Positions 1-5,532 are shown, counted from the stretch's first letter. The stretch is DNA of 7,528 bases from Candidatus Izemoplasmatales bacterium (GCA_028694875.1 JAQVKB010000047.1:1-7528); one strand, 5' to 3'. The notes: a model not told the origin generated them from the letters alone. Numbers and translations are program-made.

Positions 1-199
1 CATTGGCGCGTCGAATCGTGTATCGGTTCATCCGATTCAGTCCAGGTCCGAGAATGCCTCTCATTCCTCCTGTACCAAATTCCAAGGAAGTATAAAACAT
101 CTCCTCAAGATCTTTTTCATTGGATCGTTGTAGTTCTTCTTTGAGGATCGGGTCGAGCGTTGGCTCGGACATCCATCTTAGGTATTCATCTTTCCACAA
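1..199 (-). CDS. pgcA: Phosphoglucomutase / phosphomannomutase, N-terminal fragment (C-terminus outside window)
   Basis: Only the first 66 codons are present; the gene runs off the left edge. The peptide starts MWKDEYLRWM and contains the segment LEFGTGGMRG followed by GPGLNRMNRYTIRRAN. This is the N-terminal signature of the alpha-D-phosphohexomutase family in its Gram-positive PgcA form, which interconverts hexose-1-phosphate and hexose-6-phosphate in the cytoplasm. The catalytic phosphoserine loop lies beyond the window. I chose a TTG start at 197-199: an in-frame TGA lies four codons upstream, no ATG occurs before residue 10, the TTG-initiated peptide matches how the family usually begins (a Trp near the start, then LD and K.EL), and AGGAG sits 10 nt upstream. 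It has its own promoter, separated from the kinase gene by a terminator. Inferred role: handling glucose-1-phosphate from the glycogen phosphorylase at the other end of the window. Substrate preference (glucose or mannose) cannot be judged from this fragment. Confidence 0.9.
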   Translation of the reverse strand, partial: MWKDEYLRWMSEPTLDPILKEELQRSNEKDLEEMFYTSLEFGTGGMRGILGPGLNRMNRYTIRRAN

Positions 200-223
200 T
201 AGGTATCAACTCCTAACACGCCA

Positions 224-252
224 ATTATATCGCTTTTGTCACATTTTCTCAA
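224..252 (-). promoter_or_regulatory. Sigma-A-type promoter of the phosphohexomutase gene
   Basis: On the minus strand, TTGAGA (247-252) is followed by a 17-nt spacer and a perfect TATAAT (224-229). The expected transcription start is near 217, giving a short leader that contains the AGGAG ribosome site before the TTG start. The promoter lies immediately downstream of the kinase terminator, so the mutase gene appears to be independently transcribed. Confidence 0.75.
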
Positions 253-271
253 CGAAAAGCGCCTACGCGCG

Positions 272-301
272 AAAAAAAATACTTTTGGTTTCCCAAAAGT
301 A
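272..301 (-). terminator. Rho-independent terminator after the GDPD-kinase operon
   Basis: A perfect 9-bp inverted repeat (280-288 with 293-301, arms ACTTTTGG/CCAAAAGT plus one T/A pair) encloses a 4-nt loop. In the minus direction it is followed by eight T residues (272-279). It lies 35 bases beyond the kinase stop codon. The stem is AT-rich, so efficiency may be moderate. Confidence 0.75.
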
Positions 302-336
302 CGTTTGGTAATTCCAAGTTTTGAACTCTTGATGAA

Positions 337-1236
337 CTATTCTCGTTCAAGAAGTTCTTTGGTCAAACGAGGATTGCAAGCCCCTTCGACTTCCATCGTG
401 ATGGCCGCGGCTTTTTTTCCATCATTGAGCGATTCATGCATACTTTTTCCTTCATGAATCCCGTAAATGACTCCCGCTAACAAGGCATCTCCAGCACCCA
501 CACTCGAGACCGCTTTTTCCGGTTCGAAAATCAACGTCTGATAAATCCGCTTATCGATGTTGTAGGTGATGGGCTCTTTCCCGTTGGTGACAATTGCGTG
601 CGTGACACCCGTGTCCGAAAGATGTTTGACACCAAGGATCACATCATCCGTTCCTTCACCGAGCAAGGCGCCAAGTTCAGACAGGTTGATTTTGAGCAAA
701 TCGATGTAATGAAGGTAAGGTTTGATGCGAACGACTTTCGATTGAGAGACGCCATCCACAATCAACTTTTTATGTGCATAGCGAATCAGCAAATAGCCCA
801 GTGTCTCTTCTGTCAGATTGGTATCGAGAACAATCGTATCAAACGAATCAAGATAGGCGTGTTTGGTTTCAAAAAAAGCAGGACCCACGGATTCAATCAA
901 CGAAACGTCATTAATTCCAGCAATTAACGAACCATCGGCATCATGACAAGCAAGATAAATTCCACTGTCTGCACTTTGGGACACCATGGACTCCCCATAA
1001 GGAATCGAAAGCGAATCGAGGTAATCCCGGATTGGTTTGGCAAAACTACCGCCGCCAAGGAACGTCAAGAACTCCACCGTTTGACCGAGTCGGTGTAGAT
1101 TTTCCGCAATATTTTTGGCAACGCCACCGACCATCATTTTGATCGAACCAGGGTTTGAATCTCCCGCAATCAAGGCTTTGTGAGAGAGACCAATGATATC
1201 GATATTACAAGCGCCAATGACGAGAATTTTAGACAT
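337..1236 (-). CDS. psuK: PfkB-family sugar kinase, probable pseudouridine kinase
   Basis: This 299-residue cytoplasmic kinase belongs to the ribokinase/PfkB family. Visible motifs are the first PfkB signature GGVAKNIAENLHRLG (37-51) and the ATP/anion-hole signature SVGAGDALLAG (245-255), with D250 as the expected catalytic base. The N-terminal pattern IGACNIDIIGLSH (7-19), then DSNPG (26-30), with INDVSL at 108-113, resembles pseudouridine kinase (PsuK, formerly YeiC), which phosphorylates pseudouridine to its 5'-phosphate. The specificity is inferred, and adenosine/nucleoside or sugar kinase activity remains possible. The usual partner, pseudouridine-5'-phosphate glycosidase (PsuG), is not in the window. 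I chose ATG 1234-1236 because a start at 1299 would add 21 residues that overlap the GDPD gene and precede the conserved first beta strand. The gene begins one base after the GDPD stop, with GGA 5 nt upstream, so the two are almost certainly co-transcribed. TNGKEP (217-222) departs from the commoner T.G..G pattern. The stop is TAG. Confidence 0.85.
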   Translation of the reverse strand: MSKILVIGACNIDIIGLSHKALIAGDSNPGSIKMMVGGVAKNIAENLHRLGQTVEFLTFLGGGSFAKPIRDYLDSLSIPYGESMVSQSADSGIYLACHDADGSLIAGINDVSLIESVGPAFFETKHAYLDSFDTIVLDTNLTEETLGYLLIRYAHKKLIVDGVSQSKVVRIKPYLHYIDLLKINLSELGALLGEGTDDVILGVKHLSDTGVTHAIVTNGKEPITYNIDKRIYQTLIFEPEKAVSSVGAGDALLAGVIYGIHEGKSMHESLNDGKKAAAITMEVEGACNPRLTKELLERE

Positions 1237-1237
1237 C

Positions 1238-1957
1238 TTATTCCAAAATGTTGGTCGTGATATAGTCGACGCCAAGTTTGATGAGTCGCTCTGCGACATC
1301 CTTGTCGTCCACCGTATATACGGCCACTTTCAGATTCAAAAGATGGAATCGCTTCACAATGGATTCATCGAGTGCCTTGTGGTCGATATCCAAATGGATG
1401 CGATTCTTCTCACAGAATTCGAAACGTTTTTCGTTGAGTTCATCCGCCAACAAGAACAACGTCATCTCAGGACGCTTCTTGCGGAGATAGGATAGGTAAT
1501 TTTGTTCAAATGAAATAACCACGACATTCTCAAGATCATATCGCGATTCAATTTGAGATAACAGCTGATCCAAATGCTCGTTTTCCAATCCATGTTTGGC
1601 TTCGATGAACGCGATTTTTTGGTAGGTTCGGCAAATGTCGAGATAATCTACGAGCAATGGAATGGTCGCTTGGTCGCTTAAATTCCCGGTTTTACGATCG
1701 ACGAGGGTAAACTTTTTGAGTTCGTCATACTTGAAACTTGGAATATATAAATTCAAGAGCCCAAGGCGCAATAAGGTGTCGTCGTGGGTCACAATCAGTT
1801 TATTATCTTTGGAGGCGCGAATGTCGCACTCGATCCCGAAGTAGCTTCGGTTGGCTGCCGCCACAAAAGCACTTAGGGTGTTTTCCGTTTCAATCCCGCT
1901 CAAACCACGGTGAGCGATCATGCCGCGAAAATACTTGTCGATTTTCACTGTGTTCAT
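1238..1957 (-). CDS. Glycerophosphodiester phosphodiesterase family protein
   Basis: This 239-residue protein has no signal peptide or membrane segment and is probably a cytoplasmic, UgpQ-like GDPD. The family hydrolyses glycerophosphodiesters such as glycerophosphocholine or glycerophosphoglycerol to glycerol-3-phosphate and the free alcohol in a TIM-barrel fold. Catalytic and metal-binding features visible are AHRG (H16, R17), TEN (E25, N26), IECDIR (E43, D45), THDD (H58, D59), IEAK (E119, K121) and the C-terminal VAVYTVDD...GVDYITTN region (211-236), which matches the closing strands of the barrel. The length is typical for bacterial single-domain members. The start ATG has only a weak ribosome site (AGAAAG). 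It is the first gene of a two-gene unit with the PsuK-like kinase, which starts one base after its stop. No glycerol transporter is nearby, so the physiological substrate is not indicated. Confidence 0.93.
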   Translation of the reverse strand: MNTVKIDKYFRGMIAHRGLSGIETENTLSAFVAAANRSYFGIECDIRASKDNKLIVTHDDTLLRLGLLNLYIPSFKYDELKKFTLVDRKTGNLSDQATIPLLVDYLDICRTYQKIAFIEAKHGLENEHLDQLLSQIESRYDLENVVVISFEQNYLSYLRKKRPEMTLFLLADELNEKRFEFCEKNRIHLDIDHKALDESIVKRFHLLNLKVAVYTVDDKDVAERLIKLGVDYITTNILE

Positions 1958-1992
1958 GGGATCACGCTTTCTATCATCAGGAATCTATATCT

Positions 1993-2001
1993 ATTTTACC
2001 A
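1993..2001 (-). promoter_or_regulatory. Probable extended -10 promoter of the GDPD-kinase operon
   Basis: On the minus strand the sequence TGGTAAAAT (TG, one base, then TAAAAT at 1993-1998) lies about 36 nt upstream of the GDPD start. No good -35 hexamer is seen at 16-18 nt, as is common for extended -10 promoters. This is the only convincing -10 in the intergenic region on this strand. Confidence 0.5.
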
Positions 2002-2051
2002 TAAGTAGGGTTCTTTTTTGTAGACAGAATACCGAAAATACCCAAGAAATA

Positions 2052-2080
2052 TGCAGTTTCGATGTCAAATGAGGTATAAT
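2052..2080 (+). promoter_or_regulatory. Probable promoter of the two-TM membrane protein gene
   Basis: A perfect TATAAT (2075-2080) lies 24 nt before the start codon. The hexamer 17 nt upstream of it, TGCAGT (2052-2057), is a poor -35, so either the promoter is weak or an activator helps. The predicted leader is about 17 nt long and contains the GGAGG ribosome site at 2091-2095. Confidence 0.55.
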
Positions 2081-2103
2081 AAGATTCATAGGAGGGTTTC
2101 CCT

Positions 2104-2853
2104 ATGACAAATTCCTACGGATATGATTTTTCAAACATTCGAACGGTTCGAATGATACGTCAAAACCACGCGATGTCCGTGATCTTCTTCGCGCTGTTGC
2201 TGACGCCGTTACTTTTGTTTCTCATCTTTGGTTCGCTTTATGTTTTTCATGTTCCCATGACTGACAATGGCTACACGATGAATCCGGGTGATCCGAGTTA
2301 CGAATCCTTCTTCCGATATTTTCTTTACGGAAGTGGGCTCGCCACACTGGCACTCTTGATTCCCGCTATCCTGTCCATGAGAAAAGGTCAAGAGACCAAA
2401 ATTACCCTCGATTATGACATCGATTTACAACGGATTATTTATGTAGAGATGCCCAAAAAAACCATCTATATTGGACCCAAGGCCATCATCACGCTTCATC
2501 TCAAAACGGGTCGAGTTCAAGTTGATCGGAATGAATCCATCATCCAAGAAAAAAGCGGTGAATTTGTCTTTTGGACCGAATTGAATCGCGCGGAACACGT
2601 CAAAGTGGGTGAGAAAAACGGGAATATCACCCTTCGATATCGAATCCGTACACACTCTGGATTGCATTCCAAATTCTTCCGACTTCGAATCAATTCAAGT
2701 GGTGTTTTTGAAGGGTATCGTGAAGTCGTTTCCACCTCGAGATATGGGAATAATTCGGTTTCTTCGATGTCGAATTATCGCCTCGAAGGCATCAACATCC
2801 AACGACCGATTACGATGGACGCTACCATACGTCGAGAAATCGAAAAACTATAA
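2104..2853 (+). CDS. Uncharacterised membrane protein with two TM segments and a cytoplasmic domain
   Basis: I do not recognise this 249-residue protein. An arginine-containing N-terminus (R13, R16, R19) is followed by a hydrophobic helix at about 24-49 (starts MSVIFFALLL), a polar loop of about 20 residues, and a second helix at about 70-92. The following RK (93-94) and the arginines at the N-terminus place both ends in the cytoplasm by the positive-inside rule. Residues 97-230 alternate hydrophobic and charged residues in short stretches and look beta-rich, with no Cys, no nucleotide-binding loop and no obvious catalytic motif. The start is secure: GGAGGG at 2091-2096 lies 7 nt upstream of the ATG, and a TATAAT box precedes it. 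It is the only plus-strand gene here, monocistronic, and ends at a terminator shared with the convergent lipoprotein gene. A membrane-anchored PH-like or sensor domain is conceivable but unproven. Confidence 0.85.
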   Translation: MTNSYGYDFSNIRTVRMIRQNHAMSVIFFALLLTPLLLFLIFGSLYVFHVPMTDNGYTMNPGDPSYESFFRYFLYGSGLATLALLIPAILSMRKGQETKITLDYDIDLQRIIYVEMPKKTIYIGPKAIITLHLKTGRVQVDRNESIIQEKSGEFVFWTELNRAEHVKVGEKNGNITLRYRIRTHSGLHSKFFRLRINSSGVFEGYREVVSTSRYGNNSVSSMSNYRLEGINIQRPITMDATIRREIEKL

Positions 2854-2895
2854 AAAAAAAGAACGTCTTCCATTTCACATTACGGAAGACGTTTT
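2852..2895. terminator. Hairpin terminator shared by two convergent genes
   Basis: A perfect 10-bp inverted repeat, AACGTCTTCC (2862-2871) with GGAAGACGTT (2884-2893), encloses a 12-nt loop. In the minus direction it is followed by a run of nine T residues (complement of 2852-2860), a strong intrinsic terminator for the thioredoxin-like lipoprotein gene ending at 2908. In the plus direction the tail is only TTTTC, so it would stop the membrane-protein transcript less efficiently. Confidence 0.85.
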
Positions 2896-2907
2896 CAATT
2901 GTATTGA

Positions 2908-3321
2908 CTAGGAAAGTCCCGCCAAACATTCAAGAACGGGATCGGTGCCGACATGAATCGCAACGACTTCATGGTCCGTCACTTGAACAAGAGATGGAGT
3001 ATCTGTGACATCAATGCCCGGCAAAATGCTGGCGGTGGAAGTGACACTGACAAGAAATACTTTGTCGTTTTCTAAGTGATCAATGGTGTAAAGAACGGTT
3101 TGTTTGATCGATTCGCAGTGCGAGCACCATGTTCCAAAAAAGTAGAGATAATACGTGCCATCCGCCATATTGAGTTGTTGATACTTGTCATAGACGGTGA
3201 TACTTGTAAAATCGTCATAATCATAACCTGCATCTGTCGTCGTGGTAGTCTGATCGCAAGCGAATAACATGGACGCAAGCATGATAATCAAAAACCACTT
3301 GACGAGCCTTGTTTTTGTCAT
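2908..3321 (-). CDS. Thioredoxin-like lipoprotein (extracytoplasmic)
   Basis: This 137-residue protein begins with a short lipoprotein signal peptide: K3, R5, K9, then a hydrophobic stretch ending in LFAC, with C22 as the expected lipidated cysteine. A Thr-rich tether (TTTTTD, 25-30) leads to a small thioredoxin fold. The redox motif is WCSHC (65-69), preceded by the strand YYLYFFGT, and the family's cis-proline is seen in DTPSLVQV (P109). The mature protein should sit on the outer face of the membrane and act in thiol-disulfide exchange; its partner and direction (oxidase, reductase) are unknown. C132 near the C-terminus is an extra cysteine. The ATG overlaps the ribU TGA stop (ATGA, 3318-3321), and the gene has its own AGGAGG (3332-3337) 10 nt upstream, so it is the second gene of the FMN-riboswitch operon. 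Its transcript ends at the hairpin near 2860-2893. Confidence 0.87.
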   Translation of the reverse strand: MTKTRLVKWFLIIMLASMLFACDQTTTTTDAGYDYDDFTSITVYDKYQQLNMADGTYYLYFFGTWCSHCESIKQTVLYTIDHLENDKVFLVSVTSTASILPGIDVTDTPSLVQVTDHEVVAIHVGTDPVLECLAGLS

Positions 3322-3935
3322 GAGAGAGAATCCTCCTTGTCGTTTTCACCATGAATAATGGGTGAAACCCTTTTATAAACCAAGAACACCATCAAACTCA
3401 CCAAGGTTCCCTTCATGAGGTTGAAAGGCGCTACCGCGAACAACACAAACGTCGAGAGATTGGTAATCGCAGGGTTGATGGTAGTACCAATCGCCACGAA
3501 GTAAGCAACATCCACTTCACTCAGTCGTGCAAACAATGGCAACAAAAGATACGCATTCAGAAGTGATCCTACGGTTGTCATCATGAATACGCCAAAAAGC
3601 AATCCAATGACCGCGTGAATGCGGTCTTTTTTCAGCCGATAGATCAACGCGGCGGGGAACACCAAAGAAACACCAATAAGGAAGTTGGCAAACTCTCCTA
3701 CCCCTGCCGTGTAAGATCCCTTGAGCAAGAAAGCGAGTACAATCTTGATCGCTTCAATCGTCACACCCGCGACGGGGCCTAACGCAAAAGCCCCAATCAG
3801 TACAGGAACTTCACTGAAGTCCAACTTGTAAAAGTCCGGTGCGAATCCGACTGCAAATTCCAAATACATCAGCATGACTGCCATCGCGGAAAGAATCGCG
3901 ATCATCGATAATTTTCGAATTCCTTTTTGTTTCAT
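3318..3935 (-). CDS. ribU: Riboflavin ECF transporter substrate-binding protein RibU
   Basis: This 205-residue integral membrane protein has about six hydrophobic segments, the usual size for an ECF S component. RibU hallmarks are visible in order: LDFSEVPVLIGAFALGPVAG (38-57), GVGEFANFLIG (78-88), LLNAYLLLPLF (125-135) and PFNLMKG (170-176). RibU binds riboflavin with high affinity and works with the shared EcfT/EcfA/EcfA' energising module, which is not encoded in this window. The assignment is strongly supported by the FMN riboswitch in its leader. The start ATG (3933-3935) has AGGAGG at 3943-3948, 7 nt upstream. The stop is TGA, overlapping the start of the thioredoxin-like lipoprotein gene by 4 nt, so the two are transcribed and probably translated together. 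This TGA stop also argues that the organism does not read UGA as tryptophan. Confidence 0.96.
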   Translation of the reverse strand: MKQKGIRKLSMIAILSAMAVMLMYLEFAVGFAPDFYKLDFSEVPVLIGAFALGPVAGVTIEAIKIVLAFLLKGSYTAGVGEFANFLIGVSLVFPAALIYRLKKDRIHAVIGLLFGVFMMTTVGSLLNAYLLLPLFARLSEVDVAYFVAIGTTINPAITNLSTFVLFAVAPFNLMKGTLVSLMVFLVYKRVSPIIHGENDKEDSLS

Positions 3936-3951
3936 GATGGTTCCTCCTATG

Positions 3952-3974
3952 AAAAACGCCCAGACTTCGGGCGT
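3952..3974 (-). terminator. Regulated intrinsic terminator of the FMN riboswitch
   Basis: On the minus strand, ACGCCC (from 3969-3974) pairs with GGGCGT (from 3956-3961) around a 7-nt loop, followed by a T run (down to 3952) that abuts the ribU ribosome site. It lies about 25 nt beyond the aptamer and immediately before ribU, the standard position of an FMN-riboswitch OFF terminator. Confidence 0.85.
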
Positions 3975-3982
3975 GAGAGAAA

Positions 3983-3996
3983 ACCGTCATTACGGT
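3983..3996 (-). other. Small hairpin between aptamer and terminator
   Basis: A perfect 5-bp inverted repeat ACCGT/ACGGT with a 4-nt loop sits in the expression platform between the aptamer's last helix strand and the terminator. It may be a spacer hairpin or may help fold the switch. No function is established. Confidence 0.45.
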
Positions 3997-3998
3997 GC

Positions 3999-4104
3999 CA
4001 CTTCTCTCATCCAGACTTTACTGTCGGTTTGGGAATTACACCCAATCATGCCATTGGCTCGCGGACTATACCGCCGGTAGGGAATTACACCCTGCCCCGA
4101 AGTG
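3999..4104 (-). promoter_or_regulatory. FMN riboswitch aptamer (RFN element)
   Basis: Read on the minus strand, the leader contains the conserved blocks of the FMN (RFN) aptamer in the correct order: GGGGCAGGGTG, ATTCCCTACCGGCGGT, CCGCGAGC, GGGTGTAATTCCCAAACCGA, CAGTAAAGTCTGGATG. The closing helix P1 is CACTTC (4099-4104) with GAAGTG (3999-4004). The family binds FMN and, in Gram-positive bacteria, promotes premature transcription termination of riboflavin biosynthesis or uptake genes. Here it precedes a terminator and then ribU, so the expected logic is uptake OFF when FMN is plentiful. The 106-nt length is typical. Confidence 0.97.
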
Positions 4105-4113
4105 TTCGGTCAT

Positions 4114-4142
4114 ATTATACATTTGCGAAAAGGCTTTGTCAA
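4114..4142 (-). promoter_or_regulatory. Consensus sigma-A promoter of the ribU operon
   Basis: On the minus strand a perfect TTGACA (4137-4142) is followed by a 17-nt spacer and a perfect TATAAT (4114-4119). The expected start of transcription, around 4107, is just before the aptamer's P1 helix. The -35 lies only 6 bp beyond the stop codon of the upstream hydrolase gene. A fully consensus promoter suggests constitutive initiation, with control left to the riboswitch. Confidence 0.9.
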
Positions 4143-4148
4143 CTAAGT

Positions 4149-4799
4149 TTACAGTAGACTCGAATCCACGAGGGCAAAGGCGCGCACCATCGATCCATCC
4201 ATTCCTTTGATTTTGAGGGGAGGACATCCAAAAAAGACGGTATTGGATAATTGATCCAATTTGTTAAGTCCTTCCACGATGACGATACCATCGCTCAATA
4301 AATCTTCATGTGCTTTGGCTGGACCCACGTTTTGATACTGCACTGTCGGCAAATCAAGACCAATCAAACGAATTCCCTGTTCATGAAGAAAATCAAACAA
4401 GGAAGGTTCAAAGGAAGGACATTGTGAGAAATACTCCGTTGTATTGAACTTCGTCGCATGCGACGTATCGAGAAGCAATTTGTCAGTCTTCGGTAAAGTT
4501 TCCCAAGCATGTTGAAGATCCTTGGTTCGAATCAATCCCTGATCAGGTTTGATATGGATGACATTCGCAATTCCAAGGAATCGTTCAAGCGGAATGGATT
4601 CAACGTCGTTCCCGTCTTTTAAATAGTGGGAAGGGGCATCAAGATGCGTTCCTACATGCATCGCGGTATGGATTTGACGGAGTGAAAAATCATCTTTCAT
4701 CCGTTGGTTTTTGGGAGAAATTTCTACTTGAGGATCACCGGGATAAACGAGCGTGGTTTCGTCAATTTCGTGAGTGAGATCAATCCACACATTAGCCAT
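4149..4799 (-). CDS. Cyclase-family metal hydrolase (kynurenine formamidase-like)
   Basis: This 216-residue protein, without a signal peptide or membrane segment, belongs to the cyclase family (PF04199), which includes kynurenine formamidase KynB and isatin hydrolase. The metal-binding signature HVGTHLDAPSH (48-58; H48, H52, D54, H58) is intact. Other family marks are WIDLTHEID near the start, YPGDP (19-23), IGLDLPTVQ (146-154), AHEDLL (163-168), GIVIVEGLNKLDQL (171-184) and the C-terminal GSMVRAFALVD. The family hydrolyses amide or lactam bonds with Mn or Zn. The physiological substrate here is unknown; no tryptophan-catabolism genes are nearby, so kynB is not assigned. The start ATG overlaps the end of the upstream lipoprotein gene by 8 nt and has no clear Shine-Dalgarno (only GAG 7 nt upstream), which points to translational coupling. 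There is no hairpin terminator between its stop and the ribU promoter. Confidence 0.9.
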   Translation of the reverse strand: MANVWIDLTHEIDETTLVYPGDPQVEISPKNQRMKDDFSLRQIHTAMHVGTHLDAPSHYLKDGNDVESIPLERFLGIANVIHIKPDQGLIRTKDLQHAWETLPKTDKLLLDTSHATKFNTTEYFSQCPSFEPSLFDFLHEQGIRLIGLDLPTVQYQNVGPAKAHEDLLSDGIVIVEGLNKLDQLSNTVFFGCPPLKIKGMDGSMVRAFALVDSSLL

Positions 4800-5532
4800 T
4801 GGTTTGCTCGGTATATTGTGCGACTTCCGTCGAAGACAATTGATCGATCACCACGTATTGATTGAGTTTGAGAATCGAAACGGCATATTGTTCGGTCCCT
4901 GAAATCCCTGAAATCGTGGCGGGATAGGTGACCATGATGGACATCAATTCACCATCATGGGAAACTCCTAACGTGACTTCAGCCACATTGACGGTATTCA
5001 GAACGTTGGAAACAAACAACGTCGACTCCACCACGGTAGAGGACAATTGAAACGAAATATTGAAAAAATCTTTTTCTACTTCGAGTGAAATATTGACGAC
5101 CTTTTCCCTAGCGATGGTCGACTTCAAAAACGACATATAGAGGGATTCATAGGTCGTATTTGGTTCTTCGGTTTTCCCATATTGGGTTTCCCCGTCTTGG
5201 GTTCTCGCATTATATACCCATCCATCTTGATAGTGAATCTCACTGACAAAGGTGGCACCGTCTTCTTCGATGGTCATCTCCACTTTTCCAATCAAACTAT
5301 CCGTGCCAATGTTTTTCATTTTGACGGTCATGACTTCATTGTTGTTATAATTGGTGCTCGTATAGGATCCTGCGTATTCCAAGGACAAACTTTCTGCGTC
5401 TAGGTATCCCTGAATCGCTTCGTTCATCAAGTCAAACGCTTCATCGATCGTATAATCGGGGGGCGTTGTATTGCAAGCCCATGTCAAGGATGTCATCAAA
5501 ACAATCCCTGCCGCAAGTAAGATTTTTTTCAT
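4792..5532 (-). CDS. Uncharacterised lipoprotein
   Basis: This 246-residue protein starts with MKKILLAAGI and a hydrophobic stretch to LTWAC, so C20 is the probable lipidated cysteine; Trp at -2 and Thr at -3 make the lipobox unusual. A short NTTPPD linker follows. The mature part is Cys-free, acidic and built of alternating strands (for example YQDGWVYNAR at 101-110 and EQYAVSILKLNQYVVIDQL at 214-232). This resembles the half-barrel, LppX/LolA-like lipoproteins that bind lipids in other bacteria, but I infer this only from pattern and would not name a function. GAGGTGA lies 8 nt upstream of the ATG, and an extended -10 promoter precedes it. Its stop lies inside the start of the cyclase-family hydrolase gene (8-nt overlap), so the two form a coupled unit. 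Confidence 0.85.
   Translation of the reverse strand: MKKILLAAGIVLMTSLTWACNTTPPDYTIDEAFDLMNEAIQGYLDAESLSLEYAGSYTSTNYNNNEVMTVKMKNIGTDSLIGKVEMTIEEDGATFVSEIHYQDGWVYNARTQDGETQYGKTEEPNTTYESLYMSFLKSTIAREKVVNISLEVEKDFFNISFQLSSTVVESTLFVSNVLNTVNVAEVTLGVSHDGELMSIMVTYPATISGISGTEQYAVSILKLNQYVVIDQLSSTEVAQYTEQTNG

Noticed and set aside
272..301. The palindrome at 280-301 as a repressor operator for the mutase promoter
   Set aside because: It lies upstream of the mutase -35, follows the kinase stop, and is directly followed by eight T residues in the transcript direction, so a terminator explains it better.
598..927. Plus-strand open frame antisense to the PsuK-like kinase
   Set aside because: It overlaps the conserved core of the kinase, has no recognisable product, and no ribosome site precedes it.
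1237..1299. Longer N-terminus for the kinase, starting at 1299
   Set aside because: It would overlap the conserved C-terminus of GDPD in another frame and add 21 residues before the first beta strand. The ATG at 1234-1236 gives the family's normal start.
3927..4210. Small plus-strand open frames across the ribU leader
   Set aside because: The region is fully explained by an FMN riboswitch, its terminator and its promoter on the minus strand; these frames lie on the opposite strand, and none has a ribosome site or family signature.
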